Positions 1-8,342 of a stretch of 64,000 bases of DNA are shown here, piece by piece. The notes under the pieces are model-generated. The model was not told where the DNA came from, did no database searches, and saw only the letters and a program-made list of their open reading frames with translations. Both the position numbers and the translations under genes were made by a program. The stretch spans positions 186,001-250,000 of the forward strand of contig NZ_RQPI01000004.1 of assembly GCF_003854965.1 (NCBI RefSeq), written 5' to 3'. Origin of the DNA: Paenibacillus rhizophilus (lineage in GTDB: Bacteria; Bacillota; Bacilli; Paenibacillales; Paenibacillaceae). Each line of letters starts with the position of its first letter. The stretch's first letter is position 1.

Positions 1-812
1 TTACGGAAAAACAAATTCCACTCGTAGCCGTTGGCGCTACCAACCCTAAAGTTACTGTTGACGAGCGCACAAGCAAAGTGAACGAATGGGTGTTCCGCGC
101 AGCCTTTATCGATCCTTTCCAAGGACAGGTTATGGCTAACTTTGCAACCAACTCGCTGAAAGCTAAAACAGCTGTAATCTACACGGATACGTCCAGTGAC
201 TATTCGAAAGGTCTGCAGAAGTTCTTTGAAGAAACCTTTAAGAAAAACGGCGGACAAATCTTGAGCCAAGAGTCTTACCAACAAAAAGACTCCGACTTCA
301 AAGCCGTACTGACTCGCATCAAAGCATCCAATCCGGACGTTATCTACCTGCCTGGTTACTATGAAGAGGTAGGCAAAATCCTGAAACAGGCGCGTGAAAT
401 GGGCATTACGGTTCCGTTCCTGGGCGGCGACGGATGGGATTCTCCGCAGCTGGCTGAAATCGCAGGAGCAGCGGCTCTGGACAATACCTTCATGTCCAAC
501 CACTATTCGCCGGAAGATACCGCTCCTGAAGTTACATCTTTCGTTGACGCCTACAAAGCGGCTAACGGCGGCGCAGTTCCGGACGGCATGGCAGCCCTTG
601 GCTATGACGCTGTCAAACTGGTAGCAGACGCTATTTCCCGCGCAGGAGCAGCCGATGCGGCCAAGATTAAGGACGCTTTGGCAGCAACCAAGGATCTGCA
701 GCTGGCTACCGGCAAAATTACGTTGAACGAAACGCATGACCCGGTTAAAGCGGCTGTTGTACTGAAATTCGTAGGCGGCAAGCAAACTTTCGAAACCAAG
801 GTTAATCCGTAA
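1..812 (+). CDS. Branched-chain amino-acid ABC transporter substrate-binding protein (5' truncated)
   Basis: The gene runs in from the left edge; the reading frame (codons from base 3) is open before the first internal ATG at 78, so the N-terminus and lipobox lie outside the window. The visible about 270 residues are a periplasmic-binding-protein type I fold of the LivJ/Leu-Ile-Val family: an acidic, alanine-rich lobe followed by a C-terminal segment in which a 'GYDAVKL' stretch precedes an 'LATGKITL' stretch, as is usual for these receptors. It would capture an amino acid or amide outside the membrane and hand it to a LivHM-type permease, whose genes are not visible. An imperfect GC-rich hairpin at 875-913 follows. 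The exact ligand cannot be read from sequence. Confidence 0.85.
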   Translation, partial: TEKQIPLVAVGATNPKVTVDERTSKVNEWVFRAAFIDPFQGQVMANFATNSLKAKTAVIYTDTSSDYSKGLQKFFEETFKKNGGQILSQESYQQKDSDFKAVLTRIKASNPDVIYLPGYYEEVGKILKQAREMGITVPFLGGDGWDSPQLAEIAGAAALDNTFMSNHYSPEDTAPEVTSFVDAYKAANGGAVPDGMAALGYDAVKLVADAISRAGAADAAKIKDALAATKDLQLATGKITLNETHDPVKAAVVLKFVGGKQTFETKVNP

Positions 813-874
813 GTTTTCGATTTGATCTCTCTTTCGTAAAAGACAATTCATTTCCAAAATATCGCTAGGCTGCT

Positions 875-913
875 CAGGAAGCCGCTCCATTTGTCAATGG
901 GGCGGCTGTCCTG
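875..913 (+). terminator. GC-rich hairpin between the binding-protein gene and ald
   Basis: Arms GCCGC(T)CCATT and AATGG(G)GCGGC surround a TGTC loop, extended outward by CAGG/CCTG. No good U-tract follows, so it may be a weak terminator or a leader structure. A possible ald promoter, TTGTCA-N18-TATCTT (891-896 and 915-920), overlaps it. Confidence 0.4.
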
Positions 914-946
914 CTATCTTGCCATATACGAGAAGGAGGAATTAGC

Positions 947-2080
947 ATGATTGTCGGTATACCGAAAGAAATCAAGAATAACGAAAACCGTGTGGGTATC
1001 ACACCGGCGGGAGTCGAAGCGCTAAAAAAGGCGGGGCACACTGTGCTGATTGAGACTTCCGCCGGTACAGGCAGCGGATTCGACGATTCGGAATACCGGG
1101 ATAAAGGGGCTGAAATTCTCGACTCTCCTTCAGAGGTGTGGTCCAGAGCGGAGATGGTGATCAAGGTGAAGGAGCCTTTGCCGGAAGAGTATGGCTTGTT
1201 CCGCCGGAATCTGATCCTGTTCACTTATCTTCATCTTGCTCCCGAAGCGGGTCTTACGAAGGCGCTGGTGGACAGCGGAGTTGTCGCCGTCGGCTACGAA
1301 ACGATTCAGCTTCCAGACGGCTCGCTGCCGCTGCTGACGCCTATGAGCGAAGTAGCGGGGCGGATGGCCGTTCAGATCGGCGCAGGGCTGCTGGAGAAGC
1401 CGCATGGCGGTAAAGGCATCTTAATGGGCGGCGTACCGGGAGTGAGGCCCGCAGAAGTCGTTATCGTTGGAGGAGGCGTGGTCGGAACGAACGCGGCAAA
1501 GGTAGCGATTGGCATGGGCGCCAGGGTTACCATCCTCGATTTGAATGCGAACCGGCTTCGGGAGCTGGACGATATTTTCGGCGGCCGGCTGATCACCATA
1601 ATGTCGGATTCCTATCATCTCGAGGAGGCGGTCCGTAAAGCCGATTTGCTGATTGGCGCCGTGTTGATTCCGGGCGCCCGCGCGCCGAAGCTGATCACGG
1701 AATATATGGTCCAGCAGATGACGGAAGGCTCGGTTATCGTTGACGTCGCTATCGACCAGGGAGGTTCGATTGAGACCATCGACCGGATTACCACTCATGA
1801 GAATCCGACCTATATCAAGCATGGGGTTGTTCATTATGCGGTTGCCAATATGCCGGGAGCGGTCGCCCGGACATCGACGCTGGCGCTGACAAATGTAACG
1901 ATTCCATACGCGCTGCGAATTGCGAATTTCGGCATGCATGAGGCGGCGGAAGGCAATGCCGCGCTCGCACGCGGCATCAATGTGGCAGCCGGACAAGTCA
2001 CCAATCAGGCGGTGGCCCAAAGTTTAGGCTATGAATTTAAGGAAGGGTTGGAAGCTTTGAAGGAGACGGGCCTCTTTTAA
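947..2080 (+). CDS. ald: Alanine dehydrogenase
   Basis: It catalyses the reversible NAD-dependent oxidative deamination of L-alanine to pyruvate and ammonia in the cytoplasm, feeding carbon and nitrogen metabolism, notably during sporulation in Bacillales. At 377 residues it has the family length. Visible motifs are the N-terminal '[13 protein letters not shown]' block, the Lys-containing '[12 protein letters not shown]' and His-containing 'YLHLAPE' substrate-site segments, a GxGxxG Rossmann motif ('[15 protein letters not shown]', about residues 170-185) and the 'VDVAIDQGG' catalytic-Asp segment near residue 270. The ATG is preceded by a strong GAAGGAGGA site at 931-940. It stands alone, followed by two hairpins. 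Confidence 0.96.
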   Translation: MIVGIPKEIKNNENRVGITPAGVEALKKAGHTVLIETSAGTGSGFDDSEYRDKGAEILDSPSEVWSRAEMVIKVKEPLPEEYGLFRRNLILFTYLHLAPEAGLTKALVDSGVVAVGYETIQLPDGSLPLLTPMSEVAGRMAVQIGAGLLEKPHGGKGILMGGVPGVRPAEVVIVGGGVVGTNAAKVAIGMGARVTILDLNANRLRELDDIFGGRLITIMSDSYHLEEAVRKADLLIGAVLIPGARAPKLITEYMVQQMTEGSVIVDVAIDQGGSIETIDRITTHENPTYIKHGVVHYAVANMPGAVARTSTLALTNVTIPYALRIANFGMHEAAEGNAALARGINVAAGQVTNQAVAQSLGYEFKEGLEALKETGLF

Positions 2081-2126
2081 AACGGGCCTTCCTTCTTTCT
2101 CCGCGGGAAGGGCGGAGAAAGGGGGG

Positions 2127-2170
2127 ACGGCGGTTTGCATCCATGTGGCAAGCCGCCGTATTTTATTCTA
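2127..2170 (+). terminator. Rho-independent terminator after ald
   Basis: A 12-bp stem (2127-2138 with 2148-2159, one G-U pair) is followed by ATTTTATT. A second smaller hairpin (CTTTCTCCGC.../...GGAGAAAG) lies just upstream. Confidence 0.8.
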
Positions 2171-2181
2171 AAAAATAATGC

Positions 2182-2210
2182 TTGTCAGATGGATGAGGAT
2201 TTGCTATACT
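2182..2210 (+). promoter_or_regulatory. Sigma-A promoter of the tRNA-Glu/tRNA-Leu pair
   Basis: TTGTCA (2182-2187), a 17-base spacer and TATACT (2205-2210) stand 25 bases upstream of the tRNA-Glu 5' end, as expected for a stable RNA unit. Confidence 0.8.
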
Positions 2211-2235
2211 CATTTTTGTTGTGACACTAAAGTAA

Positions 2236-2310
2236 GGCCCGTTGGTCAAGGGGTTAAGACACCTCCCTTTCACGGAGGTAACAGGGGTTCGAATCCCCTA
2301 CGGGTCACCA
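2236..2310 (+). tRNA. tRNA-Glu (anticodon TTC)
   Basis: The acceptor arm GGCCCGT pairs with ACGGGTC. The anticodon loop reads CTTTCAC with anticodon TTC, the T arm carries GGTTCGAATCC, and a discriminator A is followed by an encoded CCA at 2308-2310. It is the first gene of a two-tRNA transcript. Confidence 0.95.
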
Positions 2311-2313
2311 TAA

Positions 2314-2396
2314 GCGGTAGTGGTGGAATGGCAGACACGCTATCTTGAGGGGGTAGTGGGCGTACGCTCGTGGAGGTTCGAGTCCTCTCTACCGCA
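2314..2396 (+). tRNA. tRNA-Leu (anticodon GAG), copy 1
   Basis: A class II tRNA: acceptor GCGGTAG/CTACCGC, anticodon stem CTATC/GGTAG with loop TTGAGGG (anticodon GAG), and a long variable arm. CCA is not encoded. It is identical to the copy at 3932-4014 except for two bases in the variable arm, where this copy has a G-U pair. Confidence 0.94.
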
Positions 2397-2410
2397 TAAT
2401 AGCCAAGAAA

Positions 2411-2441
2411 GAGAATCCTGAGAGATCAGGGTTCTTTTTTT
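2411..2441 (+). terminator. Terminator of the tRNA pair
   Basis: GAATCCTGA (2413-2421) pairs with TCAGGGTTC (2426-2434) around a GAGA loop, followed by seven T. Confidence 0.92.
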
Positions 2442-2443
2442 AA

Positions 2444-3064
2444 CTACTCCGCCAACCAATTCAAAGCGCCGGCATATTGGGGATACAGCTGGGTCATGCA
2501 AGCCGGGCAAATATCATGGGTTAATTCGACATGAAGCTCTTGTTGGAGGAAGCGTTCCACAGGAACCCAATGCCCGCCCTTGCGGACGGATTTGCAGGAA
2601 GCGCAGATCGGCAGGAAAGAAAGCGGCTTTCGGTATGGAGACGTAACCTTCGGCTTGGAAGGAAGCGAGTCGGTGACAGCAGGGACATGACGGTGGGACA
2701 GCAGAACAAAAGAGGTCGCTCCATTCGTCTCTTCCGGTATGGGAAACCCCTCGATCTGAAACCATCTTCCTCCCCTCAGAAAAGGAGGTTTGGGAAACCG
2801 GCCGCTGAAAACGAGACGCTCACCCAGAAAGATGGACTGAAGGGACTGAATAAGCTCGGTCAAATAATCCGGCGGCAGAATCAGCTCCCGCATCAGTTCA
2901 AAATAATCGATTCCCATCCACTCAAAGCGCGCTGAGAGGCCCGCGGCGACACCGTAGGCTTTCCATGAGTCGTTCGCAGCGGTGATGAGACCTCGTCTGT
3001 CGATAGCCAGTACGCTGCCGGGCAGAGTGTATGTCAGTCGGGTAACAAGGGACAAAGCAGACAA
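2444..3064 (-). CDS. PAS-domain protein with C-terminal CxxC...CPxC motif
   Basis: The N-terminal about 120 residues look like a PAS sensory fold ('GSVLAIDRRGLITAANDSW' start, then a 'RWFQIEGFPI' strand). The C-terminal about 45 residues carry 'LPICASCKSVRK...WVPVERFL' then 'HDICPACM', the Cys-pair module often appended to PAS, GGDEF or kinase sensors, possibly metal- or redox-binding. No output domain is present, so this is a stand-alone sensor or adaptor with unknown partner. The start is TTG at 3064: AAGGAG lies eight bases upstream and no ATG fits. It sits between the two tRNA-Leu copies, and its end abuts the tRNA terminator. Confidence 0.72.
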   Translation of the reverse strand: MSALSLVTRLTYTLPGSVLAIDRRGLITAANDSWKAYGVAAGLSARFEWMGIDYFELMRELILPPDYLTELIQSLQSIFLGERLVFSGRFPKPPFLRGGRWFQIEGFPIPEETNGATSFVLLSHRHVPAVTDSLPSKPKVTSPYRKPLSFLPICASCKSVRKGGHWVPVERFLQQELHVELTHDICPACMTQLYPQYAGALNWLAE

Positions 3065-3125
3065 AGGGATCGCTCCTTGACATGATCAGGATGGAATACT
3101 AAGATTAAGCAGATAAAATGGAAGC

Positions 3126-3347
3126 TCAATCATTTTCCGGTACACCCGGAATGTTCGGAGGTATGTCCAGCAGTTGGTCGACTTGCCGGCGGTAACGCAT
3201 GGCTCTGCGTGTTCCGTAAATGAGATTGGACAGGCGGTAAGGCGGAATGCCGTACATTTGGCAAAAGTCCTTCTGACTCAGCATCATCTCCGCCAGGCGC
3301 TGCTTGATCGCCCATCCGTAAGGGGTTATGGGCTTTTTGCTGCTCAT
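3126..3347 (-). CDS. Small HTH protein, XRE/phage-regulator type
   Basis: A protein of 73 residues with a helix-turn-helix-like stretch ('QRLAEMMLSQKDFCQMYG' then 'PYRLSNLIYGTRR'), similar to small regulators commonly found near prophage or mobile modules in Bacillales. The ATG at 3347 is preferred because AAGAGGTGAG ends five bases before it; the GTG nine bases upstream would overlap that site. It is divergent from the regulator at 3494. DNA-binding is inferred; the target is unknown. Confidence 0.65.
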   Translation of the reverse strand: MSSKKPITPYGWAIKQRLAEMMLSQKDFCQMYGIPPYRLSNLIYGTRRAMRYRRQVDQLLDIPPNIPGVPEND

Positions 3348-3493
3348 CTCGCTCACCTCTTATCGACATTCCAGCCGTATGATATAATGGGATAAGGCAT
3401 AAGATTAGTTAATTATATACTTTTTTACGTCATTTTACAACGATTAATGACTTTTATAAGTAATTTGTCATAATTTCGGAAGGCGGTTTGGAA

Positions 3494-3862
3494 ATGCAGT
3501 CCATTTATGATCGAATTGAGCTTTTGATTAACAAAAAAGGCATCACCAAAAAATCGTTCTGCGAGCAGCTCGGCATCAGTACAGGCAATATGGGAGACTG
3601 GAAACGGGGCAAGTCCACGCCCGGAACGCATAAATTAATCGAAATCGGCGCTTTTTTCGGCGTCAGTCTGGACTGGCTCATTCTGGGCAAGACCTCTCCG
3701 TCCATACTGCGTGAAGGGAGCGAGGATTATTTTTTTGAACATATACGGCAATCCAATTGCCATTTCGATGAGCTGGAGCCTCGCGAGAAGGAATTTATTA
3801 AAGAATATCTCGCTTTTTCTAAATACCGCAGACGGATACAGGATGAACAACTTCCCGAATAA
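3494..3862 (+). CDS. XRE-family transcriptional regulator
   Basis: A protein of 122 residues with an N-terminal Cro/C1-type HTH (residues about 5-65): 'KKSFCEQLGISTGNMGDWK' gives helix 2, turn and recognition helix, followed by 'LIEIGAFFGVSLDWLILG', which is typical of immunity-type repressors. The C-terminal half is charged and probably helical. The ATG at 3494 has GGAAGGCGG seven bases upstream; an in-frame TTG six bases earlier would overlap that site. It is divergently arranged with the small HTH gene across an AT-rich 146-bp gap, as in a repressor/anti-repressor pair. No other phage genes are visible. Confidence 0.8.
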   Translation: MQSIYDRIELLINKKGITKKSFCEQLGISTGNMGDWKRGKSTPGTHKLIEIGAFFGVSLDWLILGKTSPSILREGSEDYFFEHIRQSNCHFDELEPREKEFIKEYLAFSKYRRRIQDEQLPE

Positions 3863-3868
3863 TTTAGC

Positions 3869-3897
3869 TTTACTTTTGAGGAACAAGCGAGTATAAT
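3869..3897 (+). promoter_or_regulatory. Promoter of tRNA-Leu copy 2
   Basis: TTTACT (3869-3874), a 17-base spacer and a perfect TATAAT (3892-3897) lie 34 bases before the tRNA. Confidence 0.8.
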
Positions 3898-3931
3898 AAC
3901 ATGTGTTGGTCTCAAAAAGATCATTCGCCGC

Positions 3932-4014
3932 GCGGTAGTGGTGGAATGGCAGACACGCTATCTTGAGGGGGTAGTGGGCGTATGCCCGTGGAGGTTCGAG
4001 TCCTCTCTACCGCA
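3932..4014 (+). tRNA. tRNA-Leu (anticodon GAG), copy 2
   Basis: The same 83-base class II tRNA as at 2314-2396, with two compensating variable-arm differences (GTATGCCC here, GTACGCTC there) that give a fully paired variable stem. It has its own promoter and terminator; CCA is not encoded. Confidence 0.94.
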
Positions 4015-4021
4015 TACAGTA

Positions 4022-4057
4022 AAGAAGCCTTGCGCAGCAGGGCTTCTTTTGTTTTTT
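4022..4057 (+). terminator. Terminator after tRNA-Leu copy 2
   Basis: AAGAAGCC (4022-4029) pairs with GGCTTCTT (4041-4048), followed by TTGTTTTTT. Confidence 0.88.
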
Positions 4058-4071
4058 CTGCAAATGGCGAT

Positions 4072-4100
4072 TTTACAAGTGATGGGAATTCCAGTATGAT
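4072..4100 (+). promoter_or_regulatory. cysK promoter
   Basis: TTTACA (4072-4077), a 17-base spacer and TATGAT (4095-4100). The spacer contains TGGGAATTCC; a similar TAGGAATT lies before the sulfate importer at 51310-51317, so a shared sulfur regulator (CymR-like) is possible. Confidence 0.7.
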
Positions 4101-4172
4101 CTTAATGCCGAGTTTTTGCATTGGAATAGATGAGCGTGCTGTTTGGAAACTTTAATTTTGGAGGCTGTGCAA

Positions 4173-5105
4173 ATGGTGAAAATCGCTAAGAACCTGACTG
4201 AACTGATCGGAAATACTCCGCTTCTCGAATTATCCAGTTTCAAAGAGGATGGCGCGGCAGCGAACATTCTGGCCAAGCTGGAGTATTTCAATCCGGCGGG
4301 CAGTGTAAAGGACCGGATCGGCTACGCTATGATCAAGGATGCCGAAGACAAGGGGCTCATCAATAAAGACACGACCCTCATCGAGCCGACCAGCGGAAAT
4401 ACCGGCATCGGTCTTGCGTTTGCTGCTGCGGCTCTCGGCTACCGGTTGATTATTATTTTGCCAGAGTCTTTCAGTACGGAGCGCCGAAAGCTTCTGAAAC
4501 AGCTCGGGGCGGAATTGGTGCTGACCCAGGCTTCGGAGGGCATGGCTGGCGCGATCCGCAAAGCGGAGGAGATATCTGCCGAGATACCCAATTCCTACAT
4601 CCCGCAGCAGTTTGAAAATCCGGCCAATCCCGATATTCACCGGAAGACGACGGCCGAAGAAATCTGGAACGATACCGAGGGAAAAGTGGATGTTTTCGTC
4701 GCCGGAGTAGGTACCGGGGGAACGGTCACTGGAGTCGGAGAGGTACTTAAGCAGCGCAATCCCCAAGTTCGCATAGTGGCCGTGGAACCGGCGGGTTCGC
4801 CTGTTCTATCCGGCGGGCAGCGAGGTCCTCATGCGATTCAGGGCATCGGAGCGGGCTTCGTGCCGGCTAACTTTAACCGGGCCGCAGTGGATGAGATCAT
4901 CACGGTGAAGAATGAAGAGGCGATACAAACGGCGCAAAAGCTGGCAAGGAAGGAAGGGCTGCTTGTCGGGATTTCCTCCGGGGCCGCGGCATTCGCCGCT
5001 TATCAGCTGGCCAAAAGACCGGAGAATCAAGGCAAGAACATCATCGTCCTTCTGCCGGACACCGGCGAACGGTATATTTCTACCGATTTGTTTCCGGAGG
5101 AATAA
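4173..5105 (+). CDS. cysK: Cysteine synthase A (O-acetylserine sulfhydrylase)
   Basis: A PLP-dependent enzyme that joins sulfide to O-acetyl-L-serine to make L-cysteine in the cytoplasm. At 310 residues it has the family length. It shows the PLP-lysine segment '[11 protein letters not shown]', the substrate loop '[10 protein letters not shown]', the phosphate-binding '[12 protein letters not shown]' and the C-terminal 'GISSGAA' block. The ATG at 4173 has TTTTGGAGG eight bases upstream; an in-frame TTG thirty bases earlier has no such site. It is monocistronic between a promoter and a strong terminator. Confidence 0.95.
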   Translation: MVKIAKNLTELIGNTPLLELSSFKEDGAAANILAKLEYFNPAGSVKDRIGYAMIKDAEDKGLINKDTTLIEPTSGNTGIGLAFAAAALGYRLIIILPESFSTERRKLLKQLGAELVLTQASEGMAGAIRKAEEISAEIPNSYIPQQFENPANPDIHRKTTAEEIWNDTEGKVDVFVAGVGTGGTVTGVGEVLKQRNPQVRIVAVEPAGSPVLSGGQRGPHAIQGIGAGFVPANFNRAAVDEIITVKNEEAIQTAQKLARKEGLLVGISSGAAAFAAYQLAKRPENQGKNIIVLLPDTGERYISTDLFPEE

Positions 5106-5145
5106 TAACGAGAGCGGCTAACAAGCCGCGCAAGCAGTGGTCAGC

Positions 5146-5191
5146 AGACCGGTCGCCGAGCAGAAAATGCCCGTTGACCGGTCTTTTTTTT
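5146..5191 (+). terminator. Terminator after cysK
   Basis: AGACCGGTC (5146-5154) pairs with GACCGGTCT (5176-5184), ending in an eight-T run. Confidence 0.9.
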
Positions 5192-5218
5192 ATGCTAAAA
5201 AAAGACTTCCCGCCCGTA

Positions 5219-5247
5219 TTGACGAAAAGAAGCTGTAAGCGTATACT
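5219..5247 (+). promoter_or_regulatory. Sorbitol operon promoter with overlapping cre-like site
   Basis: TTGACG (5219-5224), a 17-base spacer and TATACT (5242-5247). The 14-mer TGTAAGCGTATACT at 5234-5247 fits the relaxed CcpA consensus TGNAANCGNWNNCW and covers the -10 box, so catabolite repression by promoter occlusion is expected. Confidence 0.75.
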
Positions 5248-5279
5248 AAAGCCACAGAGCACAAATGATAAATTTAAAT

Positions 5280-5291
5280 GCACATATGTGC
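5280..5291 (+). promoter_or_regulatory. Palindromic operator candidate
   Basis: GCACATATGTGC is a perfect 12-bp palindrome about 25 bases downstream of the predicted transcription start, with a related half-site GAGCACAAAT just upstream. It is the obvious candidate binding site for the SorC-type regulator encoded next. Confidence 0.55.
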
Positions 5292-5322
5292 TAAGAATAT
5301 AAAGGGTCTGGAGAGAAAGCTG

Positions 5323-6300
5323 ATGACAATCCAAGATGAAGATAGAAGGCTGTTGGCTCAAATCGCCCGAATGTATTATCTCGATGACTTGACGCAAAGC
5401 GAAATCTCAAAGGCGCTGGGCATATATCGCACCTCGATCAGCCGGCTGCTTAAGAAAGCCCGGGAAGAAGGTGTGGTCCAAATCAAGATTACGGAGGGCA
5501 CAGGCAAATACGAAATTGAGGAACGTATGGAAAGCGTATTTCAATTAAAAAGGGTGGTTGTAGTGCCTGACAACCCTGAATTGTCCGAGTCGGGACGAAA
5601 AAAGGCCGTGGCCAGAGCGGGGGCCGAGCTGATGAAAAATATAATCGTAGACGGCGATGTCGTAGGATTTGCCTGGGGCACCACCATGGGAAGCCTGATC
5701 GGGGAATTTACCGATTGCGAGCAGCGTTCCGCGCATTTCGTTCCCCTGGTTGGGGGACCAGGGCCGATGGAAACGAAGTATCATGTCAATGCCATCGTGT
5801 ACAGCATCGCGAATGACTTCGGTGGAGAATCGTATCTGATTGACGCAGCAGCCGTTGTGGAACGCAAGGAAACGAGAGACGAGATCGTGCAAGCGCATTA
5901 TTTTCGCAAAATATCCGATCTGTGGGATCGTCTTACGGTCGCTATAGTCGGCGTCGGCGCTCCCATCAGCAATTCCAACATGATCTGGACCGGATTTTAC
6001 GGCGACAAGGAGATTGCCGACCTGAACCGGCATAACGCGATCGGCGATATTTGTTCCCGTTTCTACGACCCGGAAGGGACATTAATTGAATCCGAACTAA
6101 CCGAGCGAACGATTGCAATTCCGCTGGAGCGGCTCCGGAACACCCGATATACGATAGCTCTGGCGGAATCGGTAGAGAAAGCGCCTTCCATTATCGGGGC
6201 CATCAAGGGCAAATATATCAACACCTTGGTCACCAATGAAGAAACCGCTCTCGAGATGCTCCGTCTGGAGGCTCAGAAGAAATCACAAGTAATGAATTAA
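5323..6300 (+). CDS. SorC/DeoR-family sugar-binding transcriptional regulator of the sorbitol operon
   Basis: A protein of 325 residues. An N-terminal HTH (about residues 20-50, 'LTQSEISKALGIYRTSISR') is followed by a SorC-type effector domain that resembles sugar-phosphate isomerases and normally binds a phosphorylated sugar. The ATG at 5323 has GGAGAG eight bases upstream; an earlier in-frame ATG at 5278 lies inside the operator region and has no such site. It is the first gene of the glucitol PTS operon, so it probably autoregulates. Using a SorC-type protein instead of a PRD-type GutR with GutM is noteworthy. Confidence 0.88.
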   Translation: MTIQDEDRRLLAQIARMYYLDDLTQSEISKALGIYRTSISRLLKKAREEGVVQIKITEGTGKYEIEERMESVFQLKRVVVVPDNPELSESGRKKAVARAGAELMKNIIVDGDVVGFAWGTTMGSLIGEFTDCEQRSAHFVPLVGGPGPMETKYHVNAIVYSIANDFGGESYLIDAAAVVERKETRDEIVQAHYFRKISDLWDRLTVAIVGVGAPISNSNMIWTGFYGDKEIADLNRHNAIGDICSRFYDPEGTLIESELTERTIAIPLERLRNTRYTIALAESVEKAPSIIGAIKGKYINTLVTNEETALEMLRLEAQKKSQVMN

Positions 6301-6315
6301 AGGGGGTGATTAATC

Positions 6316-6738
6316 ATGGGATTTATCATTATTGTAATTGCGTTGTCATGGCTCTTGCAAAGTGTGCTCGGGTTCCTGCAAATCAGACATTTCAACCGGC
6401 ATTACACGGAACTGAGGCGGATCGGGCGAGTTGCCATTGGCAAAAAGACGGGAAGGTTCAGGGCAGGCACTGTCGTTATGCTCGCAATCGACTCGCATGG
6501 AAACATTCTGAAAGCCGCTAAGATGCAGGGAGTTACAGTCTTTTCCAGAGTGCGATCCTTGAAAGGTCTGGAAGGCAAGCCGCTTCCGAAGCTGGAAGAG
6601 GGAGATCTCGCGGGGTTCGACAAGCTGACAAAGGGCGCTATCAGGGATGCCATGAGCAGCTATAAGATTATTTCAAATGGAGGTGAACTGAAGCTTAAGA
6701 AGACCTGGATCGAAAGACTTATACCTGCCAAAAAATAG
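6316..6738 (+). CDS. gutM: GutM-family glucitol operon activator
   Basis: A protein of 140 residues with an N-terminal hydrophobic segment (about residues 2-20) and then the GutM domain ('[18 protein letters not shown]', '[17 protein letters not shown]'). GutM proteins act as accessory activators of glucitol operons, probably at the membrane. AAGGGGGTGA precedes the ATG, 15 bases after the regulator's stop. Position and order (regulator, gutM, EIIC, EIIB-C, EIIA, dehydrogenase) match known srl/gut operons. Confidence 0.88.
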   Translation: MGFIIIVIALSWLLQSVLGFLQIRHFNRHYTELRRIGRVAIGKKTGRFRAGTVVMLAIDSHGNILKAAKMQGVTVFSRVRSLKGLEGKPLPKLEEGDLAGFDKLTKGAIRDAMSSYKIISNGGELKLKKTWIERLIPAKK

Positions 6739-6755
6739 CAAAATGGGGTGAAAGT

Positions 6756-7301
6756 ATGGATATTGTAACAAACCTGGCTAACGGCTTTATGAACCTGTTC
6801 AGGCAGGGAGGCGTAACCTTCACCAATCTGGTTACAGGAATTGTCCCGCTGCTGATTATGCTGCTGGTGGCTATGAATGCGCTGATTCAACTGATCGGCC
6901 AGGAACGAGTGGAGCGAGTCGCAAGGAAATCGGCAAAAAATCCGTTCACGCGCTATTTTATCCTTCCGATCGTAGGCACTTTTATTCTTGCCAACCCGAT
7001 GACCCTCTCGCTGGGAAGATTCCTGCCCGAAAAATACAAACCCAGCTACTATGCGGCGGCCTCTTATTCCTGCCACACGCATAACGGATTGTTCCCGCAT
7101 GTGAATCCCGGAGAACTGTTCGTATTCCTGGGAATCGCTGCAGGCATCACTACACTGGGCCTCAACACGACAGAACTGGCGCTGCGGTACTTTCTGGTAG
7201 GGATTGTGACGAACTTTTTCAGAGGCTGGGTAACCGACCTTACCACTTCCATCGTCGAGAAGCAGCAGAAAGTAAAATTGAAAGAAACCGTTAATTTGTA
7301 G
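6756..7301 (+). CDS. srlA: PTS glucitol/sorbitol-specific EIIC component
   Basis: A protein of 181 residues, close to the E. coli SrlA length. Several hydrophobic helices and the conserved '[19 protein letters not shown]' segment identify the N-terminal half of the sorbitol permease. It forms the transmembrane channel with the EIIC2 part of the next gene. GGGGTGAAAGT precedes the ATG; the next gene follows after 12 bases. Confidence 0.93.
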   Translation: MDIVTNLANGFMNLFRQGGVTFTNLVTGIVPLLIMLLVAMNALIQLIGQERVERVARKSAKNPFTRYFILPIVGTFILANPMTLSLGRFLPEKYKPSYYAAASYSCHTHNGLFPHVNPGELFVFLGIAAGITTLGLNTTELALRYFLVGIVTNFFRGWVTDLTTSIVEKQQKVKLKETVNL

Positions 7302-7313
7302 GAGGTGGTAAAC

Positions 7314-8318
7314 ATGAGTCATTACAATGCGGTTATTATTAAAGCGGGAACAGGCGGGTTTGGTGGTCCGCTCATTATCAGGCCGACTGAGGGAAAAAAC
7401 AAGGTGGTCTACATAACAGGGGGGACGAAACCGGATATTGCCGACCGAATCGCGGAGCTTACCGGGGCCGTACTGGTAGACGGCTTTAAAACAAGCGTGC
7501 CTGAAAAGGAAATCACCTGCGTGATCATCGACTGTGGAGGGACACTGCGCTGCGGCGTGTATCCGCAAAAGGGAATTATGACCATTAATGTGCTCCCGAC
7601 GGGGAAGAGCGGACCGCTGGCAAAGCATATTACCGAGGAAATCTATGTATCCGGAGTGAAAGTTTCGGACATTGAGCCGTATGAAGGTGCTGCAACACCC
7701 CATACAGCCCAGCCCGAAAAAAGTGATGCAGAAATAAAAACCCAACCTAAGTATAGCGCAAACCAAAAAATAAGTGAACAGCAAAAGCCGAAAGGCTTGC
7801 TGGCACGGGTCGGCATGGCAATGGGCTCCATTGTAAGCGTGTTCTATCAGGCGGGACGGGAAGCGATCGAGACGGTTATCAAGACCATTCTGCCTTTCAT
7901 GGCCTTTGTGGCGATGTTGATCGGCATTATTAACGCCTCGGGAATCGGCGACGTATTCGCCAAATTCCTCTCGCCGTTCGCGGGCTCGCTGCCCGGATTG
8001 CTCCTGATCTCGCTGGTATGCTCTTTTCCGTTGCTGTCTCCTTTTTTGGGACCGGGTTCGGTTATCGCGCAGGTTGTCGGCACTCTCATCGGAGTTGAAA
8101 TCGGCAAAGGAAATATCCCGCCGCATCTAGCGCTGCCCGCCCTGTTCGCCATCAATTCTCAGGCTGCCGCCGATTTCGTTCCCGTGGGACTGGGGCTGGC
8201 GGAGGCCGAGGTGGAGACGATCGAAGTAGGTGTGCCAGCCGTATTGTACGGCCGGTTTCTTACCGGGGCACCCACGGTCTTTATCGCTTGGTTGGCCAGC
8301 TTCGGCCTGTACAGTTAA
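7314..8318 (+). CDS. srlE: PTS glucitol/sorbitol-specific EIIB-EIIC2 component
   Basis: A protein of 334 residues. The N-terminal about 120 residues are EIIB with the phosphorylation cysteine in or near '[14 protein letters not shown]'. A charged linker at about 125-160 joins a membrane EIIC2 domain ('[18 protein letters not shown]', '[14 protein letters not shown]'). It transfers phosphate from EIIA to incoming sorbitol. The ATG at 7314 is chosen for the GGAGGTGG at 7301-7308; an upstream GTG would lie inside that site. Confidence 0.93.
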   Translation: MSHYNAVIIKAGTGGFGGPLIIRPTEGKNKVVYITGGTKPDIADRIAELTGAVLVDGFKTSVPEKEITCVIIDCGGTLRCGVYPQKGIMTINVLPTGKSGPLAKHITEEIYVSGVKVSDIEPYEGAATPHTAQPEKSDAEIKTQPKYSANQKISEQQKPKGLLARVGMAMGSIVSVFYQAGREAIETVIKTILPFMAFVAMLIGIINASGIGDVFAKFLSPFAGSLPGLLLISLVCSFPLLSPFLGPGSVIAQVVGTLIGVEIGKGNIPPHLALPALFAINSQAAADFVPVGLGLAEAEVETIEVGVPAVLYGRFLTGAPTVFIAWLASFGLYS

Positions 8319-8342
8319 TGACCTGAAATGGAGGACTTTGTT

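Noticed and set aside
2444..3862. Prophage between the tRNA-Leu genes
   Set aside because: Only small HTH regulators are phage-like; no integrase, structural or lysis genes are present.
6660..8126. Long open frame (488 codons) on the - strand opposite the sorbitol PTS genes
   Set aside because: It is antisense to well-supported srlA/srlE genes, has no family features, and has a composition typical of a shadow frame.
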